The notes under the pieces are model-generated. The model ran no database searches. It was not told where the DNA came from and saw nothing but the letters and a program-made list of their open reading frames with translations. This document shows positions 20,900 to 32,500 of a DNA stretch of 64,000 nucleotides, piece after piece. This stretch comes from Aureobasidium sp. EXF-3400 (lineage: Eukaryota; Ascomycota; Dothideomycetes; Dothideales; Saccotheciaceae): the NCBI GenBank assembly GCA_024195585.1, contig SWBL01000011.1:186001-250000 (forward strand), given 5' to 3'. Positions within the stretch are counted from its first letter, which is position 1. Every line of letters begins with the position of its first letter. Both the position numbers and the translations under genes were made by a program.

Positions 20900-21657
20900 T
20901 GATGGGCGCTGCGAGGATTATGCAGAAGTGAGGCTTGCAGGTAGGTAGACTGGTCATCAACATCCCTTCGACCAACTGTCATGTGTGTATTGCTACGTAC
21001 TTATGAGATAAGCTCTCATGCAAGGCGATAAGCACTCGCGTAAGCCTGATCTGCATACCTCGGTTGCAGGTTCGACAGCTTCTGTGAGAGTGGAAAACTG
21101 GCACTGTACTCTCGTGTGCAAGTCGGCCTCAACTCTATACACAGTTATACAAGATCTTCACATGTCACTGCATAATAGTAAGGCTAGAATGTGGAGCACT
21201 GGAGCTGGATCCATGTGGAAGCCATTTGCGGAGAAGGAACCGAAAGTCAAACGACACTTCCGCTTTTCGACCTCATGCAGGGGCTGAAGCTGTACTCCTG
21301 AAAATGCGACACAAAAGACGTGCTCTTCAGCTCGATCAGCATGAACCCGCTGTCCAGCGCTTGCTACTTGAGGTAGCAAACAATCAAAGCCCTTGAACGT
21401 AGACCCACCACCGAGAGGGCTCAGGTAGGCACTACCTATTGCAACTCCTGCCAAGTTGACGCTTGGCAACGTGCCTTCGAACGACGATAGTTTATTGACC
21501 GGCGCAGCGCCCCTGATGGGAAAGAGAGCGACGGTAAGCAATCAGCTAGCTAGCTGACTAGAGACAAACTCTCAGATGGATTTCAGGTGCAGCTCTGCCG
21601 TTTGATTTTCACTTTTCCACCTTCGTGTCCGTCCACTCCTTTGATACCCCTCCAAAC
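20900..21657. other. Divergent promoter region, GNAT and GT25 genes
   Basis: About 760 bases between divergent start codons. There is a small CTAG/AGCT-rich segment near 21543-21560. No gene was recognised. Confidence 0.5.
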
Positions 21658-23008
21658 ATGCACCACACCAAAGCGACTGCCGTCGCCTTCGAATCACGGT
21701 CACGGTCGTCGCCGGGCAGGATGGACCCGCGGCGCCGGCGGTTCGTCATCATCGCTCTGGTCACGATTGTGCTCTTCTTCGTCTACATATCAGTGGGGCA
21801 TCCGGCGTCGGTATCCTCTGCAGTGCAGGCAGGACTCGACTACTTTCTCCATGTGCCGGATCTCCCTGCGGCGAATTCGACTCTCGGTGTAAGACTAGAC
21901 TGACCGGAGCTGGTCTGCTATTACTGACATACCTCTACAGTTCGGCGCTATCGTTGCCGTCTCTACACTCACATCGAAACGCCGCAATAGTCTGCTGCTG
22001 GCAGCAAACATTACTGAAATCGACATCACCATCCCCGACCAACCAGTTTGGACCGACGCCGACCTGAAAAGCTTCAAGGCAAAGAACGTTTCCACAATCA
22101 CACGCGGCTCGGCACTGGCATGGATGGGCCACTTGAATGTCTTGCGCTGGTTCCTGGACTCTGGGCTTGAAACAATGCTAGTCATGGAAGATGATGTGGA
22201 CTGGGACATACACCTACGCACATCGCAAGTACCCAAAGTGGCAGCCGCCATGCGCACTCTGCTCACCGAGCAGGCCAATCATCTTCCCGTAACAACGAGC
22301 ACAAGGCAAAAGATAATCACGCCAGAACAAGCAGGAGGCTACTGGGGCAACCACCTCGACTGGGACATCCTCTACCTCGGCCACTGCGGCGACATGTTCA
22401 CCCGCTCAGAATGGACAAACGAGACAACCGTCCCCCGCGTCGCCGTCAGCGACCCAACCCTTCCATCGCCAGAATACATGCACATTCTGACCCGCCGCTT
22501 CCTCGCCGAAATAGGTGTACCGATCAAGACCCGCGTAGTCCACAAATCCGTTTCTCCGTTATGTACATTTGGCTTTGCGCTATCTCGCGCAGGCGCCCAA
22601 CGCTTACTCTACGAGCTCGCCGCCTCAGAGCCCGAAGGCGGCTGCGAAGCCTACGACGTGCGAATCCTCGAGACCTGCCGTGACCTGTCTTTTCGCTGCT
22701 GGTCTGCAAACCCAGAACTCTTCCATCATCAAGACGCACCCAGCGAGATCGCCATCGTGAATGCCAAAAAGGGCAAAGATCACACTGCCAAAGAGCACGA
22801 TTTGAAAGCTTCACCGCCTGGAATTGGAGTGGACAGTGAAGGCAGATTACAAGGAGCAGCCCCGAATATCGCGTGCGGAATCCGAGGAAGCAGTTTTTGG
22901 ACACAGGATGAAGATACAATCGAGTATTTGAAAGAGGTTGTGGGGAGACAAGGGCATTGTCTGAGGGACCTACACGCTGAAGACATGAGTGTTTGGCCTC
23001 ATCTTTGA
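21658..23008 (+). CDS. Glycosyltransferase family 25 protein, type II membrane
   Basis: Exons 21658-21888 and 21941-23008, phase 0, 52-nt intron with CTACAG acceptor; 432 residues. A short basic N-terminus (MDPRRRRF) is followed by a single hydrophobic helix (VIIALVTIVLFFVYISV, residues about 30-47), as in a Golgi type II enzyme. The lumenal part shows the GT25 fold: AIVAVSTLTSKRRNSLL at the start, RGSALAWMGHLNVLRWFLD in the middle, then the acidic metal and sugar-nucleotide motif VMEDDVDWDI. A C-terminal catalytic block contains SPLCTFGFALSRAGAQRLL and YDVRILETCRD. GT25 members include LPS galactosyltransferases and collagen galactosyltransferases; fungal members are mostly uncharacterised and may decorate glycoproteins. 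The start at 21658 was chosen as the first ATG, and ATG 21721 is an alternative. Confidence 0.88.
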
Positions 23009-23693
23009 TTTTGGATCCTTGCTTCTTTCTCCTTATTCTCCCTTCTTTTCTTGTAGACTCAACTTTTTCCTCACAGACTTCTCTTTAACTGTCTAATGAA
23101 ACATACAATTCCTTTATGCTACGTTCTTGCTCAAGAGCCCGAACCGTCATACCATTGACCAGATACAGAAGATCGTTGTACAGCTGGGACTCGTAGAGCA
23201 GGGCACCAAAAACACAGCAAGAAACACATTCCGAATGTGAGGCCCTTTGACACGGCAGCAGCAACAGTATCGGCGCATGACACAAGACTCCATCACAAAA
23301 CATTCACAGACAGTAGACGAGTGCAACTCAGATTCACAAGGGCAAGTCAAGGATATACTGACAGATATGCAAGTCTTTCAATTCGTCCTCGTTCATTGGG
23401 AGGAGACATGGATATATATGATCTCATACTGGTGGCTGAAAAAGCGAACGTGAAAAAAGGCAGGAAAACACAAATGTAGTGGTATTGAAACGAAAGGGTT
23501 TGACAATAGAAAAAAGCGACTGGGGGACATTACAATGAGAAGGAAAAGGTGTTGAAAGAAATGAGTACAGGGAAACTGAAAAGACACGTTCGTTGGAAAA
23601 GGAGGTCATTCTCATGTCCAGAAAAGGGGGAGAGCAGCCCGAGCCAGCGGGGGTCTTCTCGTGATTGCATGCAAGAGTCTGGAGGAGTCATGT
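23009..23693. other. Convergent 3' flanks
   Basis: This separates convergent genes. Only short overlapping frames are present, and no gene was recognised. Confidence 0.5.
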
Positions 23694-24794
23694 CTAGTCG
23701 TCGTCCATGTCGGGGTTTGCAACAAACAGGCGTACGCCGCTCATGGTGGTTGTGCGGTCGTCGACGCTGCCTCGTCGGCGCAACTCATCATTCGTCTTTT
23801 GTTGGTCATAGTTGTAGGAGAGAGGCGCACGAGAGGGTAGACCTCCCACATCTCCAAAGGATCGCTCTTCTTGAATAGATCCACTAGATCCGCCATTACC
23901 ACCAGGATGGTTGAAATAGTCGTTCCTAGGAGCACCTTGTTGGGGTGTGGCATCAGAGTATGAGCGAGTGGTAGCGATCGAGTCCTGGCGTTCGCGCGAC
24001 TCCGGGTGCTTGTCGACAGGGCTGTAACTGTTGTTGCTAGGTGGAGTACTACCATTGCTGAAGCGAGCGGCAGTGGGTGTGGGACCAGCATAGTAGCTTT
24101 CGCGCATGTGGCGGCCTGAACCCAGACTGCTGCGACCAGAGTTGTTACGTTGGTGGTAGCGAGCAATAGCGCTGTCATCATCGCTGTTGTCCTCGTCGAC
24201 CTCACTGGCACTCAGACGCATGGGCACACCAGCTCCAGACAGGTTGCCAGCAGCGGAGTATGCTGAAGCCTTGACAGCACCGTGATGGCGGATCTTGCTG
24301 GCGATGCCTCCGCTGCTTCCACTTGAGCGATTGTTGCCAGTAGCCGAGACACCACCGACAACCTCCATCTGAGCGCGCATCTTGGCAGCTCTCTGCTGAG
24401 CGAGCATGCGAGGATCCTCGAGCTGGGCACGATCGCACCAGACGGTGGCCTTCTGTTTCCGCATCAGGGAGACATATGACGAAGGCGAGTTGTTGGAGCG
24501 GGACGAAGTTGATCGGCGGATTGACGAAGCGTATGACGAAGGAGCGGCAGGGACGCGGCCGTGCACGCTGCTGTGGGTGCTTGTGGTCGAAGTGGTGGCA
24601 TTGGACAGAGTGCGGCGAGATTGATTGAGCGGCGGTGGTTGAGGTGGGTGTGAGTATGGCTGAGGAGGAACGACATTGGACGAGATGGTACGCGTGCGAG
24701 AGTGAGCCAGGTAGTCCATGGCAGGCGCGGTCGATGGTACAGGCCTTCGGTGCACGTTGAATTGCTGTGCCGGATAGTCCAATGATGCAGCCAT
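23694..24794 (-). CDS. Ser-rich conserved fungal protein, function unknown
   Basis: Single exon of 366 residues when started at ATG 24794 (MAASLDYPAQQF). The frame stays open upstream to 25040, but that part reads like a leader. Most of the chain is Ser, Asn, Pro and Gln-rich and disordered. One central block (about residues 110-145) stands out as structured: VSLMRKQKATVWCDRAQLED followed by PRMLAQQRAAKMRAQMEVVGG, probably helical. Next comes SASEVDEDNSDDDSAIARYH, an acidic segment that resembles a casein kinase II target. The C-terminus is also conserved in style (GVRLFVANPDMDDD). I recognise the block as typical of conserved uncharacterised ascomycete proteins and can name no function. Confidence 0.7.
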   Translation of the reverse strand: MAASLDYPAQQFNVHRRPVPSTAPAMDYLAHSRTRTISSNVVPPQPYSHPPQPPPLNQSRRTLSNATTSTTSTHSSVHGRVPAAPSSYASSIRRSTSSRSNNSPSSYVSLMRKQKATVWCDRAQLEDPRMLAQQRAAKMRAQMEVVGGVSATGNNRSSGSSGGIASKIRHHGAVKASAYSAAGNLSGAGVPMRLSASEVDEDNSDDDSAIARYHQRNNSGRSSLGSGRHMRESYYAGPTPTAARFSNGSTPPSNNSYSPVDKHPESRERQDSIATTRSYSDATPQQGAPRNDYFNHPGGNGGSSGSIQEERSFGDVGGLPSRAPLSYNYDQQKTNDELRRRGSVDDRTTTMSGVRLFVANPDMDDD

Positions 24795-27524
24795 GGCGAC
24801 GAGCGATGTGTGAAGGAGCGGAAGGCGAGTTATGAGTAGACCAGCAGCGGCACAGACAGATGTAAGAGCGGGGATTGAGTGGCCTGGATTGCGTGAAGGT
24901 TGGAAGTACCGATACGAGATAGAGTGTGTGAGGGGTCGCGCGTCGGAAGAGACCAAAAGCGTTGGCGGCTGTCCGGTTGATGTATTGACGATTATCAGAA
25001 GCCAAAGAGGTTCGCTGTGATAAGAGATGCAGACGAACAATGAAACATGTGAGAAACAGGATTTAGGATGGGCAGACTGGCAGCCGGCACAGGCGGGAGA
25101 TCGAAGATTCTATATCAAAGCGCATCCAGCATGTGGACCCAAGAATTGTAACCCAAAGCTCAGACGTACAGTAGCATCGTTTTACGCTTCTCATCCTCCA
25201 CGGACGGGCCCCGTTGCTCCCATACCCATCCATGTCTCTCCCTCTGAACTCTGAGCCTCTGCACCCATGTGACACTCGTGCGCTCTCCTCTCGTATCTGA
25301 ACTCTGAACATCCTCACCGGTCTTTCGACCCCTACCTGTCGAGATATGCACCTCGCCAATCACATGCTGACATGCTTGCCTGTGCCCTCGACAAGAATCC
25401 CTCGCATGTTGCCCTTCTGCACCACTTGCAAATCATTCACATTGTGCTCGCTCTAGCGCCGAAAAAGTCTAGACTTGAACCAGCGGCCCCCAGCTCGGCC
25501 AAACTACCAGATTGTAAGGGTGCCTGTCAAGTTTGGACGACAAAGGCGTCACCCACACGCCCAACAGACAGAAAATCCCGCGTGCCGTTGCTCGACAAAA
25601 GTTACGAACTGTTTGAAAATCAGGAGTCCCCAGCCTTCAGCCCGATCCTCGAAACCTCCCACCATTCCACTCACGTCATTTGTGGCTGCAAAATGGTGGA
25701 GATTTTTGCTTGTACAACTCTATTCAAAAAAACCCGGCCCGCCAACTTCGCAATCATGAAAAGTTGAAAACCATACTGCCGTCTGTCTCGCTACGGACTG
25801 TGTGCCGCTCTTGTAATCGGTCATGTTGTAGAGTACCAACCGATCAGCGCTCACGTTGCTGCTATCCGACCCGTACCGCCGTAGATTCCCATTCTGACAG
25901 GCATGTTTCCTTGATCGATTGCAGCTCATCCAATCCAGTTCCAACGGCTTTTGACTTTGGTCTCGGGAGCATTGGTTTGCTTGCCGTCTTCCTTGACACC
26001 ACGCGTTTGCAGACTCCACTCTGTGCTCGATGCTTCCACCGTCGACATGAACCATGAAGACATACTTGCGTATTCCCTGTCCGGAACCCTCGTTCTCTCT
26101 TTCCTTTACCATCTAAGTTGTTCTCTTCCGAGAGTATCGCTCCACCGCATTCTTGTGATCTTCGATCTCCTGAGGGTTGTACTCTGTCGGCCACAGATAC
26201 TGCCCACGTTGCATGCACTAATTTTGCGCGCCTCGACAAGCATCCACATTCTCCTTTTACCAAAAATGAACACCATTGCGCGTGCCCCTCGCGTGAGCGC
26301 GTTGTACCAGATACGACCACAGTGCTACCGGCTATCCTGACTCTCTCTCAATGGGCTAGTTACAAAATAAGATAAGCATTCAGAGCGAACAGTGATCTAC
26401 AGCGCTGCTCTCTCGCCTATCAGCAAGCCCTCGGAATCCACGGAATCAATGCTGCTTGGCATGCAAAGAACCGAGCAATAGAGAGCCCAATCTCTCTACA
26501 CGTTTTTCAGCGCAGAGCTCAGGAGTAGAGCAGTTGCAAGGACCCATATAGCGAGCGCTGTAGGAGTAACGGGCATCACAAATCCCCAGCCTCATCTGCG
26601 CACGCGCGACTTGTATCGACCCACCTGTCGCGCTTCACCATGTCAACAGAATTAAGGCCTCCCTCCTTGTCTTCAATCTCATACCATTCTCTCAATTCGG
26701 CTGGTGCACAGATTGCTCCGACTTTGCGCCAGTTTGGAATGAGAAAATCTGTTTCGAAAAGGTACTCAGACACTGCTGACCGAACTCGCAAGTTTGAACT
26801 CTAAACTCATAAATCTCGCTATCGTCTTGTAGAAACAAGCGGTCGATGAATGCAGAGACAAAACTAGATGAGGTCCCCGGCATTTGGTCACGAACTGAGA
26901 CACAAAACTTGAGCCGCATGGGACGAAAAATCTCCAGGGTCCACTGGCTGTTTCATGGCGCCATTCGCAGTTATACCATCTCGAGCTAGCAACCACTCCT
27001 GTCTCTCTTGACTCCTGTCACACGTTTCGGCTGTGAAGATTCTAGGGTCTCAAACACGGCACTTTATTGTGTATCGAGCGAATATCACATCCTGCGACAC
27101 GTCTTTGAGGGTCCAACTCAATTGAGCTGATTGACTGACTTTGCCAAGCACAAGAAGCCAAGCGGTCAGCAAATCCTTCCGGCTCGGACCTTGATCAGAC
27201 AATCCTGTCTCGAATGTTGCGAGAAAATACTACTCTGCGGCGCCGAGAGGTTGCTCTGTTGGAAAGAAAAAAAAGTACTGATGTCATTGAGCAACAGACT
27301 CTTCGAGCTACGACTATTCGCTACCACCACAGATGTAGGTGAAGGCCAGGCCACTCAGGGTCAGACGTTGTACACGGATACGAGTTTAGATTCTATTAAT
27401 ATCGCTATAAGGTGAAAGACCGTGTTTCTCCTTATACGTATGACCTTCGTCACTGGTTCTGACGTCCATCGCTTCTAGAAATAATTTCGAATCGAGAAGC
27501 CCAATTAACGTTCTAGGAAAATGC
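24795..27524. other. Long intergenic region, 2.7 kb
   Basis: It holds the leader and promoter of the Ser-rich gene and the 3' flank of the SDR gene. The only coding-like signal is the minus-strand remnant at 26577-26960. The other frames (up to 152 codons) lack protein character. No mobile element was recognised. Confidence 0.45.
26577..26960 (-). pseudogene. Unrecognised coding remnant with frame change
   Basis: Reading leftwards from about 26960, one frame gives a protein-like stretch (QWTLEIFRPMRLKFCVSV, FVSAFIDRLFLQDDSEIYEF). Near 26785 the coding character passes to another frame (VRSAVSEYLFETDFLIPNW, then ELREWYEIEDKEGG), which ends at 26576-26578. A frameshift or an unseen splice would join them. 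I recognise no family. It stands alone in a gene-free region and looks like a decayed gene. Confidence 0.3.
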
Positions 27525-28563
27525 TCATGGCAAGCAGTAACCGCCGTCAACGATGATATCTGCTCCAGTTGTGTAGGAAGCAGCATCCGAAGCCAGGTAC
27601 AGGTATGCGCCGCGCATCTCATGTGTCTCACCCTCACGACCCATGGGAATTTTGCTCCTCCAGATGGCTTTTGTTTCTTCCGGCACGAACGTTGTAAGTT
27701 CTGTTGCAGTGTATCCAGGAGAGACAGAGTTGCATCTTGCAATTTTGATCCATTCAACAGCCAGACACTTGGTCAAATGTAATACAGCGGCCTTCGCTGC
27801 GTTGTATGCTGATTGTAGTTGGGGGAAGTTGACTATGTGTCCTGACATTGAAGCAGTCGCGATGAAGGATCCGTACGAGTAGTTTTCGAGCTTATTGCCG
27901 TTCATGTCGGTGCCTTCTTTGGCTTGCCGCCTCCAGATCTCGCCAGCAGCGCGTGCGCAATAGTATACACCATCGATGTCTGTTGTGACGACTTTACGGT
28001 AGTGGTCCAATTCTCCGTCGATCATGTTGCCTTGGGTCCATGGAATACCGGCATTGGCGACAAAAATATCGAGGCGCCCGTTCAGATCTTGTACACTTTG
28101 GGTAAGGCCTCTCTTCACGTCTTCGACGTCTGTTACGTTGACTTTGTATGCCTTACCTGTCATGAACATCGTCAGAATGTCGAATGCACACGATTAACTT
28201 CGCAGTCTACTTACAGCTGACACCATACTCCTTCTCAATCTCCGCAGCACGGTCGTGGGCTACAGTGTTGCTGTTGTACCAGATGGCGACATTTGCGCCA
28301 GCCTCAGCATATGTCTTTGCAACTGCAAGACCAATGCCAGCAGGACCTCCACTGATCACCGCCGTCCTGCCCTTCAAGCTAAACAAGGACAAAATGCTGC
28401 TGGGCTTTGGAGCGACAGTGTTGTTGACAGCAAAGAGGCCATCCTTAGTGATACCACCGTCCATGATTGAGCGTACAGATTGGCGAGGCAGAAGAGACAG
28501 TGAAGACAACGACGACTCAGGAACAGTTCGTCTAAGAACGAAGGACAACCGGACACAAGACAT
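27525..28563 (-). CDS. Short-chain dehydrogenase/reductase, sorbose/mannitol dehydrogenase-like
   Basis: Two exons, 28563-28215 and 28156-27525, joined in phase 1 across a 58-nt intron to give GVS-C-KAYKVNVTD; 326 residues. Classical SDR features are visible: the cofactor loop ISGGPAGIGLAVAK (a variant of TGxxxGxG), the VANAG motif, the catalytic Ser in ITASMSGHIVNFPQ, and Tyr-x-x-x-Lys in SAYNAAKAAV. The C-terminal block is YTTGADIIVDGGY. The overall pattern (IPMGREG, GAYLYLASDAA) is close to fungal NADP-dependent mannitol dehydrogenases and sorbose reductases, so a polyol or ketose is the likely substrate. Before the dehydrogenase domain there is an extension of about 60 residues, Arg/Ser-rich at its start (MSCVRLSFVLRRTV), that could be a mitochondrial presequence; ATG at codon 35 is an alternative start. 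Confidence 0.88.
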
Positions 28564-29584
28564 CTTTGTAGGCTTTTGTTATCTTCACCCTTGTCGTTGA
28601 GCCCGGTGGCATTCCGAAAGGAAAAAATTCAGGAAAGTCTAATGAGCCATAGTTCATCCTTTTTGTTCCTGGTAGAAATGCCCCAGATTTGCTGTCGTCG
28701 ATATTCCCCGGCTTGCAATATCAAGGTGGGGGCGGGGCACGAGCAGTTCCTATCAATCAGTCCTTCCGATTCGCTATGGCCTTCCTTTGGTCCATTACGA
28801 GCTCTGCTTTAGCCGGTCCCTTGTTTCGCCTTGAGTTGGCTTTGGTCTCTATCACTGATGAAGATGTTTTCTGTTGACGGTCTTGTTTATTCTGCCGGGT
28901 TAAAGTCATCCGGGCGAGTCAGGGTCCAGGGTCATCATCGGGCCCGGCTGAATGCAAGGGTAATTTTGCCGGGGCCGCGACTTCTTTCGATTGCACGCGC
29001 GAACCATCAACACAGGTTTGCGACTGATCAAATTATCTATCATCGCAGCTCTATCGGCTCTCTGTCGGACTCATTTCTAAGCTCCCAGGAGTGATGTCGA
29101 TCAGTAGAGCTACCTCTCACTCTCGTGGTCTGGAGGGTTTGACATGACCCTGTGGAATGTTCATCAGAGACAATGCTCTACTCGAGTCGTCTGCTACAAT
29201 AAGTTTGTGTAAGTTCACCCACTAGGTGTTCTATCATGCCGTATGGACATAGGATGAAGTCGGCGATCATCTCTGCACAACAAGGTGAGCAAGATCAGAA
29301 TCAGCAATTCTGTCCACGAATTTGTACGATGCCCTTATCAACGCTGTGGTGGTGAACAGCATTCCTGAAGCCTTGTTGTGGCAACACTTCCATGCCTTAG
29401 GGCTATGTTGTTATGGAACAATCACTCTAGCCATGGCTTGTACCTACTACGCCATGTTCAATTCATGGACAACAAGGTGATGACCATCGAGAATCGACAT
29501 GAGACTGGTGTTAATGAACCGCTAAGCCCGCAACAACATAACGAATAGTTGACTGGAGTATATCTCGAGAGCGAGTCACCAAGG
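28564..29584. other. Divergent promoter region, about 1 kb
   Basis: Between the divergent SDR and single-pass membrane protein genes. A GC-rich patch lies near 28900-28985. No gene was recognised. Confidence 0.5.
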
Positions 29585-32500
29585 ATGTCATCGTCCGCCG
29601 TCGTCGGAATCGGCGCAGGCGTTGGCGCGCTCTTTCTTTGCGCCGCTTGCTTCGTCGTCTTCCAGATATACAAGCGCAAACGCGAACACAACCGCGAAAT
29701 TGCTGAGATCGAACAAGGCTTTCCCCCAGCGCGACCTGTAGAGGTTGCTCAGCTACAGCAAGGAAATGGCGCGTGCCAACTACCATTTATGCCGACATAT
29801 GTACCGTGTGGAGGATGGGGTGCACTGGCATCAACAGAGACAATAAACCATGTGCCACCCTTCGCGCAAGTCAACAATCGCACTCACCCAGCTTTTGTCT
29901 TTCCTGAAGAGCAGGCACGGCCAGGGTGGAGCTTTCCTGGACGAAGGCCAAGGATAGGAGTTATGCCATCTGATGCCAGAAGGTTGCAGGCACTCTCGGC
30001 CATCATCGAGAGCCCAAGGGGAGGAACGCCCAAAGCTAATTCCAGAAATTCTCCAGCTGCGACCAAAGGAGGTGCTGTCCGAGAGCAAGAAGTATCTGCT
30101 TCTGTAGAACAATTGATTCCAAAGCCAGAGGTCGCCGCGACAGATCTGCCGCAAATACCTCCTCGCTCAGCCTCACGACCAATACAGCTGTCTGACGTGC
30201 CTCCACCCAAACCACTCGCAAGGGAGCCATCGTGCCGACCGCGAGCCGCTCGATCAAAGTCATTAGGAACTGTCTCTGACCCTAACAAGCCCAATTCGAC
30301 GAACACGTTTGCATCTGCTCCTGGACCGGCACCAACAGGACCTTTACCTCCTCTACCTCCTTTGCCAAGGAACATCAGTCGGCAAAGTGACTACAATCCT
30401 GCGAACCGGCATAGTGCTCTTGTTATACCTTCGGCAAAGCATAATGATAGCACATCAACAAGCTTGAACAGCAGCCCTGAACGCAACTGGGAACGGATCG
30501 TGAGTCACGAGAACATCAATCCTATACCAAGATTCAAGAGCATCCAGAAGCCTTCAACTCCAGATGATATAGCGGCAGAAGCAGGCGCTGAACTTTCGTC
30601 TAATGGTGGTAGTTCTCGACCGGCAAGTTACATTGGTCACAGAAGAAGTCTTGTTTGTCTAAGCATCACGTCTACTGGCAGCAATCGTAACTCTGTGTCT
30701 AGCATTGCATCCACTTTGGAGAAACAGTCAAACAGACTATCGATACCGCAAATTCTAAATGCCGATCGCATCAGTATAAGCCGTGTATCATCTTCAGGCT
30801 CTCTCAGTAGTGGTACTGGTGGTGTCACCATGGTCAGCACACCAAGACGACATACCGGATCCTCGAGAGTCTCAGCAACGGGATCCCCATCAGAGAAGCC
30901 TAAGCCGAATATCTTACGAGCTGTATCAGGCAATGCTGGCTCTCCACAAAGACCAATGAAGAGTGCATTGAGAGATTCGAGTGCCGAAGCCATGTCCAAG
31001 TGGGAGAAATCAGTGATAGGCCCTAAGCATTCGATCTTGAAGGGCAGTCCCAGCGCGAGAAAAGGTCATCGCAGACAAAATTGTGTCCGCCTATCGACTC
31101 TCGCGCCCACAGTCTTGGGACCTGAAGCTCGGAGCAGATCGACTAGCCCTTCGATGGATGGAATTCGAGAAGAATCACCGGATCGCACACTCGGGCCAGT
31201 AGCCGACAGGCATCTGAACGGTGATGTGACATTGCGGCCACGAACCACCATGGACCCTTTGAGGTTACGTGCATCGCTGACGCCTAGCTCTCCAACTCTG
31301 TCTATGGTGGCGTACCAACATGAGCCGTTACCTTGGCATAGTGAGGTGAACTCGAGACGTGCCTCTTATGTATCACCAGGGGAAAAGTCTGCACAATCAC
31401 GAGAGGCGTCGCTGTTTAGCATACCGAGTCTTCCAGAGCTGAGCCATGTTGGCCAAGATGAAGAGGTACGACCAGGACCGGAAACACCTGCAATAGAGTT
31501 CACCCGTCCATCGACGGAATGGTCGGAGCATGAGCGCAGTCCTCCATTCGGGCTCCATGTCACACCGAGCAATTCGAAACGTTCAGTCTACAACCCCACA
31601 TCATCACCGCCACTGCCATCATGGTCAAAGTACGATCCTTCCTGGCCGACGCTGATCACCAATCCGCCTGCTAGCGGACAAGAGTACGATCCGAACAGGC
31701 CAATATCAGTCTATTCTTCCGATGAAGAAGACAGCAGCTCTCCTAAATTTCCGTTCGCAATCAAAGACGAGCCTACATCAACGACTCATTCACCGCCATC
31801 ATTTCTAGCTGACTACGACAACGAGAAGGAGAACGGTGCTTTGATATCTCCACAGAGCGAAAAAGAGATTGAATCACCATATGCTCGCGCAGTTGCCCTT
31901 ACCGAACGCATCCGTTCACCCTTCGAATCTATGCCTATCCTTCGTCCGCATGCCTTGTTCATGGAAGACTTGGATCCAAGCTTACCATCCCCACCTGCAT
32001 CACCCAACTCTAGCATTTGCAAAACACCACCACTTCTGTGTCGAACTGTCAGCAACACCAGTGATACACTTCCCAGTGCAAAGCTCCCGAACCCAACCAG
32101 CAGTACTCGCCGCCATGACCGTCGCAGTAGCAGCATAAGCCCACGCCGGCGCAGTGGCAGTTCTAGTCCTCATCGTCGCAGCGGCGGTATCGAAAAATAT
32201 TCTTCTCGCGCCAAGCGCATTACAGGACCACGTGCCCAGCCGCCAAAAGACATCCGCAAAAGTATCATGGCACTGAGACGCATGAACTCATCACTACAAG
32301 TGTCAGAAGACGAACTAAGCAAAGGCTCACACCGCTACCTGCATCTCGGCCGCGAAGCATCCCTCGAACTTCCCTTCGACTTTGGATTCTCTTCCGAGGT
32401 CTCTGATAACGAAGAAGAAGACGATCCACCCAAAGACATTCTACTTAAACAAGAAGACCAAGAAGAAGAGAAAAGCAGAGAATGTCACTACATTACGTAT

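Noticed and set aside
25862..26320. 152-codon minus-strand frame
   Set aside because: Low protein character and no recognised domain; overlaps equally long open frames on the other strand, as expected by chance.
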